Positions 18,221 through 26,775 are shown, numbered from the stretch's first letter. The stretch is 53,009 nucleotides of DNA from an uncultured Bacteroidota bacterium (GCA_903831935.1 CAIKZP010000193.1:1-53009), one strand, 5' to 3'. Translations and numbers: made by a program. The notes: generated by a model not told the origin, from the sequence alone.

Positions 18221-18254
18221 AATATGTAATTCTTATTGTGGTAAGGCAAAGTTC

Positions 18255-18290
18255 GTACAATGAAGGTTGTTTACGCTTTCATCATTGTAC
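18255..18290. repeat. Inverted repeat upstream of the receptor gene, possible operator
   Basis: The arms GTACAATGA (18255-18263) and TCATTGTAC (18282-18290) are a perfect 9-base inverted repeat with an 18-base spacer. They lie 35-70 bases upstream of the receptor start, next to a GAACTTTG (minus strand, 18247-18254) that resembles a -7 element with one mismatch. The position suits binding of a dimeric regulator, but this is inference. Confidence 0.4.
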
Positions 18291-18363
18291 AAGCGGTAAT
18301 ATGACAAATTTGAATGGATAAAGTTTTAAATTAGAGGGTGTCAAGTACAATTATTATCGGTGA

Positions 18364-18966
18364 TTAGGTTAAAAGGGTTAGAAAAACCTGTAATAAACCG
18401 ATTAAAAAACCAAGTACGCCACCTATTATTTCTACAAATCGAAACTCTTTTGACATTATTGCAAGGAGAATTTGCTCTAATTTATCACTTGAAAAATTGC
18501 TCACTTTTTCAACTACAATCTTTTCAAGGTCAAGGTCTTTTTCTAATTGACCCATATAATTGGTCATTAATTGAGGAAATAACGATTCTAATTCCGAAAT
18601 AAACACTGTTTTCATTTGTGCTATCGTTCTATCTCCCACAAACATGCTAATCATTGGCATCTCTTCGGGCAATTTAACGCGTAAGAAATGGTCAATATGT
18701 GTTTCTACATAGGGCATGAGTAGTTCAATATTCTTAGGATCGGCAATTTTATTTTCAATATCTGAAAAAGACAATAACTCTTCACTAACTAGTTTTCCTA
18801 GTTTGGCGGCAAATTGTTGCTGTCTTTTTGGAAAAATACCATGAAAGGTAATTCCAAGTATTTTTTTGGGTACTCTAGGATGAAATAGCATTTTAATGGC
18901 AATCCAGTTAGTGAACCAGCCAATAAATGCAGAAATCAATGGAATTAAAAAAAGTGCAATTGTCAT
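18364..18966 (-). CDS. DUF445 family membrane protein
   Basis: This 200-residue protein matches the DUF445 family: an N-terminal hydrophobic segment with LISAFIGWFTNWIAIKMLFHP, then FHGIFPKRQQQFAAKLGKLV, a helical middle, and a C-terminal hydrophobic segment (about residues 172-199, GGVLGFLIGLLQVFLTLL). Both ends are thus in the membrane and the middle is soluble. The function of the family is unknown. The start is the ATG at 18966, since an upstream extension would run through the terminator and the tRNA-His gene. It lies downstream of tRNA-His on the same strand, separated by a terminator. Confidence 0.85.
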   Translation of the reverse strand: MTIALFLIPLISAFIGWFTNWIAIKMLFHPRVPKKILGITFHGIFPKRQQQFAAKLGKLVSEELLSFSDIENKIADPKNIELLMPYVETHIDHFLRVKLPEEMPMISMFVGDRTIAQMKTVFISELESLFPQLMTNYMGQLEKDLDLEKIVVEKVSNFSSDKLEQILLAIMSKEFRFVEIIGGVLGFLIGLLQVFLTLLT

Positions 18967-18980
18967 GTTAGATAAATTAA

Positions 18981-19012
18981 AAAACCCTATAAGTAATTGC
19001 TTATAGGGTTTT
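18981..19012 (-). terminator. Intrinsic terminator after tRNA-His
   Basis: A perfect 13-base inverted repeat (arms 18981-18993 and 19000-19012, core CCCTATAAG/CTTATAGGG) with a 6-base loop begins 5 bases after the tRNA 3' end. Read on the minus strand it is followed by a run of T residues. It should end the tRNA transcript before the DUF445 gene. Confidence 0.9.
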
Positions 19013-19017
19013 AGTTG

Positions 19018-19092
19018 GGAGAACGATGGGTCTCGAACCCACGACCTACAGTGCCACAAACTGTCGCTCTAACCTACTGAGCTACGCCCTCC
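19018..19092 (-). tRNA. tRNA-His (anticodon GTG)
   Basis: The minus strand folds as a full cloverleaf. The acceptor stem has seven pairs plus an extra G at -1 that pairs with C73, the hallmark of histidine tRNA. T8-A9 and the D arm GCTC/GAGC follow. The anticodon stem ACAGT/ACTGT holds the loop TTGTGGC, giving anticodon GTG. The T arm GTGGG/CCCAT has the loop TTCGAGA. The 3' CCA is not encoded (CAA follows C73), so it must be added by a nucleotidyltransferase. The gene stands alone between a promoter-like -7 element and a strong terminator. Confidence 0.97.
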
Positions 19093-19132
19093 GTTTGTAC
19101 TCTCTCTAAAACTTTTTGGTTCCAAAGGTTTG

Positions 19133-19140
19133 CAAAAATA
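19133..19140 (-). promoter_or_regulatory. -7 element for tRNA-His
   Basis: TATTTTTG on the minus strand matches the TAnnTTTG consensus perfectly and ends 40 bases upstream of the tRNA. The nearest TTG upstream is at 19166-19168, a wider spacing than usual, so only the -7 box is well supported. Confidence 0.4.
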
Positions 19141-19248
19141 GGGTAATTATGCATTTGCTGAAACTCAATTTTGATTCTTTTTAAAATCTCTTTAAAAAAA
19201 ACCTTTGTTAATTGCGATAAAAGGTAAGAGTGAAAGGTGTTTTTCATC

Positions 19249-19256
19249 TATTTTTG
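19249..19256 (+). promoter_or_regulatory. -7 element for the tail-specific protease gene
   Basis: TATTTTTG matches the consensus perfectly and ends 9 bases before the ATG at 19266, so the leader would be only a few bases long, or about 25 bases if the ATG at 19287 is used. No clear -33 box is visible at the usual distance. Confidence 0.4.
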
Positions 19257-19265
19257 AGATTAGTC

Positions 19266-21422
19266 ATGCAAAAATTTAAAAATTTTATGAAGAGTAGAAA
19301 AGGATTGGTTTTAACAGCCATTGTATTATTTGGTGCATTATTTTTTGCGTTTAAAGTAATTGATACACGTTTTGATCGCTCAGATCTTACCCAAAGACAA
19401 AGATTGTTAACCGCCATTGGGTCATTATTGGAAACGGAGCATTATAGTCCTAAAACCATTAATGATGCGTTTTCAAAAGAAGTCTTCAATAAATATTTAA
19501 CCGAACTTGATGGAGAGAAAATTCTATTTCTTCAATCAGATATTAATAGTTTTAAAAAATTCGAAACAACTATTGACGATGAAATTCATGGTGCCCCAAT
19601 ACTATTTGCGCCAACAGTAAGTGCGGTTTATGCCAAAAGAATGGCCGAAGTAGTTGCTTTATACAAAGAAATATTAGCAACACCATTCAGTTTCAACATA
19701 GATGAAACTGCTGTTTTAGATGGCGACAAATTAACATTTGCAAGTTCCGAAGCAGACAGAAAAGATAGGATACGCAAAACCTTAAAATATTTAACACTAG
19801 AAAGATATATAGACGTTTTAGACCAACGCGAAAAAAACAAATCCACCAAAGATTTTGTTGTTAAAGCCGATACTACTTTAGAGCGTGAATCAAGGATGAA
19901 AGTGTTGAAAATTATGGATAAAAAGTACGATCGTATTAAGAGTACTTTTAATGACGACCAACGATTTAATGCCTTTTTAAATACCATCACAAATTTGATG
20001 GATCCACACACTGATTATTATCCGCCAATTGAAAAAAGAGCGTTTGACGAAGAAATGAGTCGCCGTTTTTATGGCATTGGTGCACAATTAAAAGAAGACG
20101 AAAGCGGTATTAAAATTGCAAGTGTTCAAACCGGTGGTGCTGCATGGAAATCGGGTGAAGTTGTTGCCAATGATATTATTATTAAAGTAGCACAAGGCAA
20201 AGAAGAACCAGTTGATGTTGCAGGATATGCTACCGAAGATGCCGTGAAATTAATTCGTGGAAACAAAGGCACTGAAGTTCGATTAACATTAAAAAAATTA
20301 GACGGATCAATTAAAGTGGTAAGTATTATTCGCGATGAAGTTTTATTAGACGAAGGGTTGGTTCGTAGTGCGGTTATTCAAAATGGAGCAGACAAAATTG
20401 GATACATTTATTTGCCTGAATTCTATGCAGATTTTGAACGTGAAAATGGTAACCGTTGTTCTGAAGATGTGGCCAAAGAATTGGTTAAATTAAAAGCAGA
20501 AAAAGTAAATGGGGTAGTGTTAGATATTAGAACCAATGGCGGTGGATCTTTATACGAAGTTGTTCAAATGGTGGGTCTATTTATTAATCAAGGCCCCGTT
20601 GTTCAAGTACGTGACAAAGAAGGTAAATCAAGTAGCCTAAACGACAAGCAAGCTGGTACGCTTTATGATGGTCCTTTGGTAGTTATGGTAAATGAATTAA
20701 GTGCATCTGCCAGTGAAATTTTTGTTGCTGCCATTCAAGATTATAAAAGAGGTATTGTAATTGGTAGTACTTCAACTTATGGAAAAGGCACTGTTCAAAA
20801 AACAGTTCCTTTTGGTAAGCCAATTGATTTTACTAGTGGTAGAACAGAGTATGGTGCGGTGAAACTTACTTTTCAAAAATATTACCGTATTAATGGTGGA
20901 TCGGTTCAATTAAAAGGTGTTACCCCAGATGTAATATTACCAGATGCATATGAGTTTTATAAAATTAGAGAGAAAGACAATCCTGCCTCTTTGCCTTACG
21001 ATGAAATAGCCAAAGTGCCTTATCAAACATGGAATTTGGCAGATTATTCTGGTGTAATTGCAAAAGAAAACGCCAAAATTGCACAAGACAATTCATTAAA
21101 TCTTTTAAAGAGTAATTTAGAATGGTTGTCTAAAAATGCAGAGCAGCCGGTGAATTTAAATATTGAAAAATACCGTGCCATGCAGCAGCAATTGAAAACA
21201 ACAGTTAACCAAAACAATGCGCTGCAAAAATTAGAAAAAGATATTAATGTAGATGCTATGGCTGTTGACAAAGACAAGTTCTACAACAATTCCGATAAAC
21301 AAAAAGGAGAACGCTATTTAGCTTGGTTAAAGTCTATAAAAACTGACAAAGAGTTAGATGTGACTGTTAAATTAATAGGCGATATGATCCACCCCGATTT
21401 GCAAGCATCAATAAAGAAATAA
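19266..21422 (+). CDS. Carboxy-terminal processing protease (tail-specific protease, S41)
   Basis: This 718-residue periplasmic protease trims or degrades proteins from their C-termini and is similar to Prc/Tsp. A signal anchor covers about residues 10-32. An N-terminal helical domain is followed by a PDZ domain (about residues 270-350, with YGIGAQLKEDESGIKI). The S41 core has the Ser-Lys dyad: Ser481 in ELSASASEIF and Lys507 in YGKGTVQ. The C-terminal helical part resembles DUF3340 of Prc. Length agrees with Prc-type (about 680-720) and not the shorter CtpA. The start could also be the ATG at 19287, which would give a more usual signal sequence beginning MKSRKG. Confidence 0.93.
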   Translation: MQKFKNFMKSRKGLVLTAIVLFGALFFAFKVIDTRFDRSDLTQRQRLLTAIGSLLETEHYSPKTINDAFSKEVFNKYLTELDGEKILFLQSDINSFKKFETTIDDEIHGAPILFAPTVSAVYAKRMAEVVALYKEILATPFSFNIDETAVLDGDKLTFASSEADRKDRIRKTLKYLTLERYIDVLDQREKNKSTKDFVVKADTTLERESRMKVLKIMDKKYDRIKSTFNDDQRFNAFLNTITNLMDPHTDYYPPIEKRAFDEEMSRRFYGIGAQLKEDESGIKIASVQTGGAAWKSGEVVANDIIIKVAQGKEEPVDVAGYATEDAVKLIRGNKGTEVRLTLKKLDGSIKVVSIIRDEVLLDEGLVRSAVIQNGADKIGYIYLPEFYADFERENGNRCSEDVAKELVKLKAEKVNGVVLDIRTNGGGSLYEVVQMVGLFINQGPVVQVRDKEGKSSSLNDKQAGTLYDGPLVVMVNELSASASEIFVAAIQDYKRGIVIGSTSTYGKGTVQKTVPFGKPIDFTSGRTEYGAVKLTFQKYYRINGGSVQLKGVTPDVILPDAYEFYKIREKDNPASLPYDEIAKVPYQTWNLADYSGVIAKENAKIAQDNSLNLLKSNLEWLSKNAEQPVNLNIEKYRAMQQQLKTTVNQNNALQKLEKDINVDAMAVDKDKFYNNSDKQKGERYLAWLKSIKTDKELDVTVKLIGDMIHPDLQASIKK

Positions 21423-21464
21423 TCCCCCCGTTTATTTGGTTTAATTATTTAAAGTAAGAAATAA

Positions 21465-21971
21465 ATGGAGCAGGATAATAAATGGTATGCCTTATATACC
21501 AAGCCAAGATGGGAAAAAAAAATACACACAGTTCTGCTAAGAAAAAAAATAGAATGCTGGTGCCCTGTTAAAAGAATTGAAAATCAGTGGAAGGACAGGA
21601 AAAAAATGATAGATGAGCCTGTTTTCAAGTCCTATATTTTTGTAAAGATTGATATTAAAAATCGTACAGAAGTATTAATGACAGATGGTATTTTAAATTT
21701 TGTACATTACCTAGGTAAGCCTGCTGTTATTAGAGACGAAGAAATTCAAATCATTAAACAATACCTTTCTGAAAAAGATGCAATTTTAACATTGCAGTCA
21801 TTACAAGCATTCGAAGAAACGACAAAAGTACTTGTAACCTATGGCGTGTTTATGGATAAGGTTGGAACCGTAATTAAAAAAGAAAGGAAAAAGATTTACG
21901 TTAAACTACAAAGTCTTGGGCAAGTAATGGTGGTAGAATTTCCAATAGACTATCTCAAACCAATGTTTTAG
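21465..21971 (+). CDS. UpxY/RfaH-type NusG paralogue (transcription antiterminator)
   Basis: This 168-residue protein is a specialised NusG. The NGN domain covers about residues 5-100, starting WYALYTKPRWEKKI and including CPVKRIENQWKDRKK and PVFKSYIFVKID. The KOW region is at about 115-160 (VLVTYGVFMDKVGTVI and onward). NusG itself is longer in the linker and sits beside rpl genes; this form is like the UpxY proteins of Bacteroides that let RNA polymerase read long surface-polysaccharide operons. Here there is no such operon: the next gene, mtaB, is convergent and its stop lies two bases away. It follows the protease gene by 42 bases and may be transcribed with it. Confidence 0.88.
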   Translation: MEQDNKWYALYTKPRWEKKIHTVLLRKKIECWCPVKRIENQWKDRKKMIDEPVFKSYIFVKIDIKNRTEVLMTDGILNFVHYLGKPAVIRDEEIQIIKQYLSEKDAILTLQSLQAFEETTKVLVTYGVFMDKVGTVIKKERKKIYVKLQSLGQVMVVEFPIDYLKPMF

Positions 21972-21973
21972 GG

Positions 21974-23251
21974 TTATTGTATTTTCCAATCAATTATTTG
22001 GTTAGCCCATTCGTTTCTAAAAGGCGTACTGATACGTAAATAATTATCGGTATATCCTTCCATCATTCCATTCTTTTCAAAATTTTCAAACAACACTTTT
22101 CTTGTTGATTGGTAATGTTGTTCTGTAAAGTATTGGAGTTTTTGATAAGATAAATTTCTAAGAATTTTATTGCGTTCATTTCTTACAGCCATTGGTATGA
22201 TGGGCTGAATGTCTAATGCTTTTGTAGCGGTTCTTTCTGAATAGGTAAACACATGCAAATAAGAAACGTCTAGTTGGTGTAAAAAATCAAATGTTTCTTG
22301 AAAATGCTTGTCTGTTTCGCCAGGGAATCCTACAATAACATCTACCCCAATGGCACAATGGGGCATTAATTGCTTTATTAAGTCTACACGCTCTTGGTAT
22401 AATTCTTTTTGATACCGTCTGCGCATAAGCCTTAAAATATCATTACTGCCACTTTGTAATGGAATATGAAAATGGGGCATGAACTTCTTGCTAGTAGACA
22501 CCCATTCAATTACTTCATTGGTTAATAGGTTGGGTTCAATGGAAGAAATTCTATACCTATCTATACCTTCTACCTCGTCTAGAGCCACAATTAATTGGGC
22601 AAAATCTTCCTCATATTTTAATTCGCCGTCAGGCCCTTTGCCAAAATCGCCCAAGTTTACGCCTGTTAATACAATTTCTTTTACACCGTCTGCTGCTAAA
22701 GTTTTGGCATTGGCAACTACATTGGCAATATTATCGCTTCTGCTTTTGCCCCTAGCCATTGGAATGGTACAGAAGGAGCAGTTATAATCGCAGCCATCCT
22801 GCACTTTTAAAAAGCTTCTTGTACGGTCGTTCATTGAAAAAGAAGCATTAAAGCCTGTGACTGTTTCAATATCGCAACTGCATATTTTACTTGCATCACC
22901 CTTGGTTAACTCATTGATATGCTTAATGATATTGAATTTTTCAGATGCACCAAGAACCAAGTCAACACCAGGAATGCTGGCTATTTCAGTTGGCTTTAAT
23001 TGGGCATAGCAACCGGTAATTACTACAAAACTTTCTGGCGATTTGCGTTGAATACGCCTAACAATTTGACGGCATTCTTTGTCGGCATTATCAGTTACCG
23101 AGCAAGTATTAATAACATATACGTCTGCATTTGAGTCGAAATCCTTTTTTTCAAAGCCTTCTTGCTCCATCAATCGAGACAAAGTGGAAGTTTCTGAGAA
23201 ATTTAATTTACATCCCAATGTATGAAAGGCCACTGATCGCTTCTTTTCCAT
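21974..23251 (-). CDS. mtaB: tRNA threonylcarbamoyladenosine methylthiotransferase MtaB
   Basis: This 425-residue radical-SAM enzyme adds a methylthio group to t6A37 of tRNA. The N-terminal UPF0004 domain binds a second 4Fe-4S cluster through Cys14, Cys50 and Cys81. The radical-SAM cluster is held by Cys154, Cys158 and Cys161 in DGCDYNCSFCTIP. A C-terminal TRAM-like region follows (about residues 365-425). The LGCKLNFSETSTL opening is typical for MtaB; MiaB proteins usually read GCQMN. The start at 23251 lies just 7 bases after a good promoter box, and the gene is divergent from the DUF2723 gene. Confidence 0.92.
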   Translation of the reverse strand: MEKKRSVAFHTLGCKLNFSETSTLSRLMEQEGFEKKDFDSNADVYVINTCSVTDNADKECRQIVRRIQRKSPESFVVITGCYAQLKPTEIASIPGVDLVLGASEKFNIIKHINELTKGDASKICSCDIETVTGFNASFSMNDRTRSFLKVQDGCDYNCSFCTIPMARGKSRSDNIANVVANAKTLAADGVKEIVLTGVNLGDFGKGPDGELKYEEDFAQLIVALDEVEGIDRYRISSIEPNLLTNEVIEWVSTSKKFMPHFHIPLQSGSNDILRLMRRRYQKELYQERVDLIKQLMPHCAIGVDVIVGFPGETDKHFQETFDFLHQLDVSYLHVFTYSERTATKALDIQPIIPMAVRNERNKILRNLSYQKLQYFTEQHYQSTRKVLFENFEKNGMMEGYTDNYLRISTPFRNEWANQIIDWKIQ

Positions 23252-23258
23252 AGAGCGC

Positions 23259-23288
23259 CAAAGATAATGCAGGCGGCTGAATTACAAT
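23259..23288 (-). promoter_or_regulatory. Promoter of mtaB
   Basis: On the minus strand an ATTG (TTG at 23285-23287) is followed by 18 bases and a perfect TATCTTTG (23259-23266). Only 7 bases separate the box from the ATG at 23251, so the mRNA should have almost no leader. Confidence 0.65.
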
Positions 23289-23326
23289 TGTGCCATTTAT
23301 TATTTGAAGGGTCTGTTTACTATAAG

Positions 23327-23347
23327 TATTTAAGATTTTCTTAAATA
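23327..23347. repeat. AT-rich palindrome in the mtaB/DUF2723 divergent region
   Basis: TATTTAAGA and TCTTAAATA form a perfect 9-base inverted repeat with a 3-base spacer. It lies between the mtaB promoter and the -7 box of the DUF2723 gene, about 45 bases upstream of the latter. It could be an operator or an AT-rich upstream element; it lacks the GC stem of a terminator. Confidence 0.35.
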
Positions 23348-23391
23348 AAAGAAAATGCCCCCCTGTTTTTTTCGTTTTAGTATTATTAAGG

Positions 23392-23399
23392 TATGTTTG
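23392..23399 (+). promoter_or_regulatory. -7 element for the DUF2723 gene
   Basis: TATGTTTG is a perfect TAnnTTTG and ends 24 bases before the ATG at 23424. A TTCG at 23371-23374, 17 bases upstream, could serve as a weak -33 box. The promoter lies inside the longer open frame that begins at 23355, which supports the later start. Confidence 0.5.
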
Positions 23400-23423
23400 C
23401 GAGTCTTAAAAACCGAAATCAAT

Positions 23424-26400
23424 ATGCAGTTTAAACGGATTAACAATATTGTTGGATGGGCTGTGGCCTTGATTGCCTGTACCGTCTATGTATTAACCGC
23501 AGAATCAGGGGGTAGTTTCTGGGATTGTGGAGAGTTTGTAAGTAGCTGTTTTAAGCTACAAATTCCGCATCCACCAGGGGCGCCTTTATTTGTAATTATA
23601 GGTCGTTTATTTATTATTCTTTTTGGAGACAATCCATTAACAGCTGCTAAAGCGGTGAATGTAATGAGCGCATTGGCAAGTGGTTTTACCATTTTGTTTT
23701 TGTTTTGGACCATCACACATTTTGCGCGCAAAGTGATGCAGTTAAAAACAACAGATAATTTAAGTAGTTATCAAATTTGGTCAATCATGGGCGCCGGTGT
23801 TGTTGGTGCTTTGGCTTATACTTTTTCTGATTCATTTTGGTATAGTGCTGTTGAAGGTGAAGTATATGCACTTTCTTCTTTTTTCACAGCGATTGTTTTT
23901 TGGGCAATTCTTAAATGGGAAAACCATGCCGACGAACCAGGTGCAGACAAATGGATTGTGTTTATATTTTTTATGATGGGGCTTTCTATAGGTGTCCATT
24001 TGTTGAATTTATTAACCATTCCTGCTATTGTAATGGTGTATTATTTCCGCAGGAAAGACACTTTCAATTACGAAAAATTACGTAGTTGGTTTATTCGTAT
24101 TGTTGGTATAGGTGGCGGTATTGCTTTTATTGGATCATTAGTAATTGCAAGTGGTGAAGCAAATGAAGACCGTGGTTTGTCATTAGATCCTACAATGGGA
24201 GCGTTGATGATTTTTGGAACTTTAGCAGCAATTGGTTTATTATTTGCTGTTGAAAAATGGAATAAAGAAAAGAAAGCACATAATGGTGGAACTTATATCT
24301 TTTTTGTAATAGGATGTGTTATTACAGGAATAGTACAAGTTGGTGTAATTCAATATACCGTTAAACTAGCAGGAAGCTTTGATCGTTGGTTTGTGAACGG
24401 GTTTGGTTTACCATTCTTTACTGGCTTTGCAACTTTTTTTGTGTTATTAGCTGCATTAATTGTAGTTGGTTTAAAATACGCAGCAAAAAAAGACTGGGCA
24501 TATTTACGTTTGGGTTTATGGTCATTGGCATTTATGTTAATGGGTTACAGTACTTATGTTACAACCATGATTCGTAGTAATGCAAATCCAGCAGTGGATA
24601 TGTATAATGTAGATAATCCAATGAGTTTGGTGGGTTATTTAGGTCGTGAACAATATGGAGATTTTCCTTTGATATATGGTCAGAAATTCAATTCTCAGCC
24701 GGTGGATGTTAAAACAGGCGGAATGAAATACGAAAAAGCAAGAGACAAGTATATTGAAATAGGACCTGATCGTAGATACTTATATCAACCAGAAGAAAAA
24801 ATGATTTTTCCAAGGGTTTGGGATGCAAGTAACGATCAAAATCACGCAGACTATTATGCATATTTTTTAAACATCAATCGTTTAAAAGACGGAGGTTACG
24901 AACGATCTCCTAATCAAGTAGACAACGTTAAGTTTTTTGTTGCTTATCAATTCTATTGGATGTATTTCCGCTATTTCATGTGGAATTTTGCTGGTAAACA
25001 AAATGATGTTCAAGGAATGTTTATTGGCAATGTGCGCGATGGTAACTGGATTACCGGTATTTCATTAATTGACAATATGCTTTATGGCGAACAGAGTACT
25101 TTGCCAGATAGTTTAAAAAATAACAAAGCCCATAATACCTTATTCTTATTGCCTTTTATATTGGGTATGATTGGTTTGTTTTACCAATTCAAAAACCGTG
25201 GTGATGATGGTATTGTAAACTTTTTAATGTTCTTCTTTACCGGATTTGCAATTGTGATTTATTTAAACCAAGCAGGTTATCAGCCACGTGAACGTGACTA
25301 TGCTTATGTGGGATCTTTTTATGCATTTGCTGTTTGGATAGGATTGGGTGTATTAAAAGTGCGCGACTGGGTTGCAAAATTAGTTACCCAAAATATGGCA
25401 GCAGTATTGGCCGCTTTATTATGTGTGCTTGCAGTTCCTGCTTTAATGGCGCAACAAGAATGGGACGATCACGACAGAAGTAAAAAAGTGTTGTCTCGCG
25501 ATTTGGCCAAAGACTATTTAGAAAGCTGTGCACCAAATGCTATCTTATTTACTTTTGGCGATAACGATACTTATCCATTATGGTATGCACAAGAAGTAGA
25601 AGGGATACGTCCAGACATTCGTGTAATCAATTATAGTTTATTAGGCATTGATTGGTACATTAACCAATTGCGTTATAAAGTAAACCAAAGTGATTCTATA
25701 GATGTGATTTGGGGGCCAGAACAAATTGAAGCTGGTAAAAGAGATTATATTGTTTATTCTCCTCGACCAAATATTCCTGAAGACAGGTATTATGATTTAT
25801 ACGATGTAATGAAGAATTATGTTGGAAGTGATGATGCCGATAAATTAGACAATACACGTGGATCAGAGCCTTTAAACAGTTTCCCTGTAAAAAGATTTGC
25901 TGTACCAGTAGACAAGGCTTTGGTAGCACAAAACAAAACAGTAAACGCAACGGATAGTGTTGTGTCTGAGCTACGTTTTGATGTTCCAAAATCTTCTTTA
26001 ATGAAGAATGACCTTGCTGTGTTAAATATCATTGCTGCTAACAAATGGAAACGTCCTATTTACTTTACGAATGATCGTTTAGAATTAGGGTTCGATCAAT
26101 TTATACGTAGAGATGGTTTGAGTTATAGAATGGTTCCTGTTCAAAATAGCCGCGTTAATACCGATTGGATGTTATCGAAAGCATTAAACAATTTTGCTTT
26201 TGGAAATGCCAATGTTAAAGGTGTTTATTACGACGAAGAAAATCGCAGACACTTAAATTCTATTCGTAATGCTTACGCAGAATTAGCCATTGACTTAGCT
26301 GCTAAAAATAGAAAAGAAGATGCTCGTAAAGTGTTAGATAAAGTAGACCAAATGATGTTGGATGAAAATTTCCCTTATGGAATGGTAAGTAGAGGGAATA

Positions 26401-26684
26401 TGCACAACAAAAATTCACTACTATTTTTAGAAGCTTGTTTAATGGCCGACGACAAAAAATTAGCCGAGAAAGTAATGGCATCTGTTAAAAAGGATTTATT
26501 GCAACAAGTTAAATTTTGCAATACACTTTCTGGCGATAAAGCCGATCAGATGGCTGATGAAAAAAGAATGGCTGAAAGTTATTTAAAAGGTTTAGAGCAA
26601 ATGGAAGCTGTTTACAATCCAAAAATTCAGATTCCAGGGAAAATGATGGCTGCAGATTCTGTACCACCTGCTCCTAATAAATAA
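23424..26684 (+). CDS. DUF2723 family multi-pass membrane protein, TMEM260/protein O-mannosyltransferase-like
   Basis: This 1086-residue protein has an N-terminal membrane domain with many hydrophobic helices (to about residue 690) and a soluble C-terminal part of about 390 residues. The first loop after the first helix carries the family signature GGSFWDCGEF (Asp34, Glu37) and then PHPPGAPLF. This arrangement of acidic residues in the first outer loop is like GT-C glycosyltransferases of the PMT type. The human relative TMEM260 is a protein O-mannosyltransferase, so this protein is a candidate for lipid-linked sugar transfer onto exported proteins. That is inference by family. The start at 23424 is supported by the promoter box at 23392. 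A terminator follows. Confidence 0.85.
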   Translation: MQFKRINNIVGWAVALIACTVYVLTAESGGSFWDCGEFVSSCFKLQIPHPPGAPLFVIIGRLFIILFGDNPLTAAKAVNVMSALASGFTILFLFWTITHFARKVMQLKTTDNLSSYQIWSIMGAGVVGALAYTFSDSFWYSAVEGEVYALSSFFTAIVFWAILKWENHADEPGADKWIVFIFFMMGLSIGVHLLNLLTIPAIVMVYYFRRKDTFNYEKLRSWFIRIVGIGGGIAFIGSLVIASGEANEDRGLSLDPTMGALMIFGTLAAIGLLFAVEKWNKEKKAHNGGTYIFFVIGCVITGIVQVGVIQYTVKLAGSFDRWFVNGFGLPFFTGFATFFVLLAALIVVGLKYAAKKDWAYLRLGLWSLAFMLMGYSTYVTTMIRSNANPAVDMYNVDNPMSLVGYLGREQYGDFPLIYGQKFNSQPVDVKTGGMKYEKARDKYIEIGPDRRYLYQPEEKMIFPRVWDASNDQNHADYYAYFLNINRLKDGGYERSPNQVDNVKFFVAYQFYWMYFRYFMWNFAGKQNDVQGMFIGNVRDGNWITGISLIDNMLYGEQSTLPDSLKNNKAHNTLFLLPFILGMIGLFYQFKNRGDDGIVNFLMFFFTGFAIVIYLNQAGYQPRERDYAYVGSFYAFAVWIGLGVLKVRDWVAKLVTQNMAAVLAALLCVLAVPALMAQQEWDDHDRSKKVLSRDLAKDYLESCAPNAILFTFGDNDTYPLWYAQEVEGIRPDIRVINYSLLGIDWYINQLRYKVNQSDSIDVIWGPEQIEAGKRDYIVYSPRPNIPEDRYYDLYDVMKNYVGSDDADKLDNTRGSEPLNSFPVKRFAVPVDKALVAQNKTVNATDSVVSELRFDVPKSSLMKNDLAVLNIIAANKWKRPIYFTNDRLELGFDQFIRRDGLSYRMVPVQNSRVNTDWMLSKALNNFAFGNANVKGVYYDEENRRHLNSIRNAYAELAIDLAAKNRKEDARKVLDKVDQMMLDENFPYGMVSRGNMHNKNSLLFLEACLMADDKKLAEKVMASVKKDLLQQVKFCNTLSGDKADQMADEKRMAESYLKGLEQMEAVYNPKIQIPGKMMAADSVPPAPNK

Positions 26685-26702
26685 ATAGGTTATGTTAGTA
26701 TC

Positions 26703-26733
26703 AAACAGCTGGGATGAAAATCTCAGCTGTTTT
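26703..26733 (+). terminator. Intrinsic terminator after the DUF2723 gene
   Basis: A 13-base-pair stem (arms 26703-26715 and 26720-26732, with one G-T wobble) encloses a GAAA tetraloop. The core is ACAGCTG/CAGCTGT and it ends in a short T run. It begins 19 bases after the stop codon. Confidence 0.85.
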
Positions 26734-26775
26734 AGTTAGAACCAATTGCAGAAAGTATTGTTATAGTAGTTAGTT

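Noticed and set aside
18967..19059. An upstream extension of the DUF445 reading frame through the tRNA-His region
   Set aside because: The extension would run through a terminator hairpin and a complete tRNA gene; the family N-terminus begins at the ATG at 18966.
23355..23423. An earlier ATG start for the DUF2723 gene
   Set aside because: A perfect TATGTTTG promoter box lies inside this stretch, and the conserved part starts after 23424.
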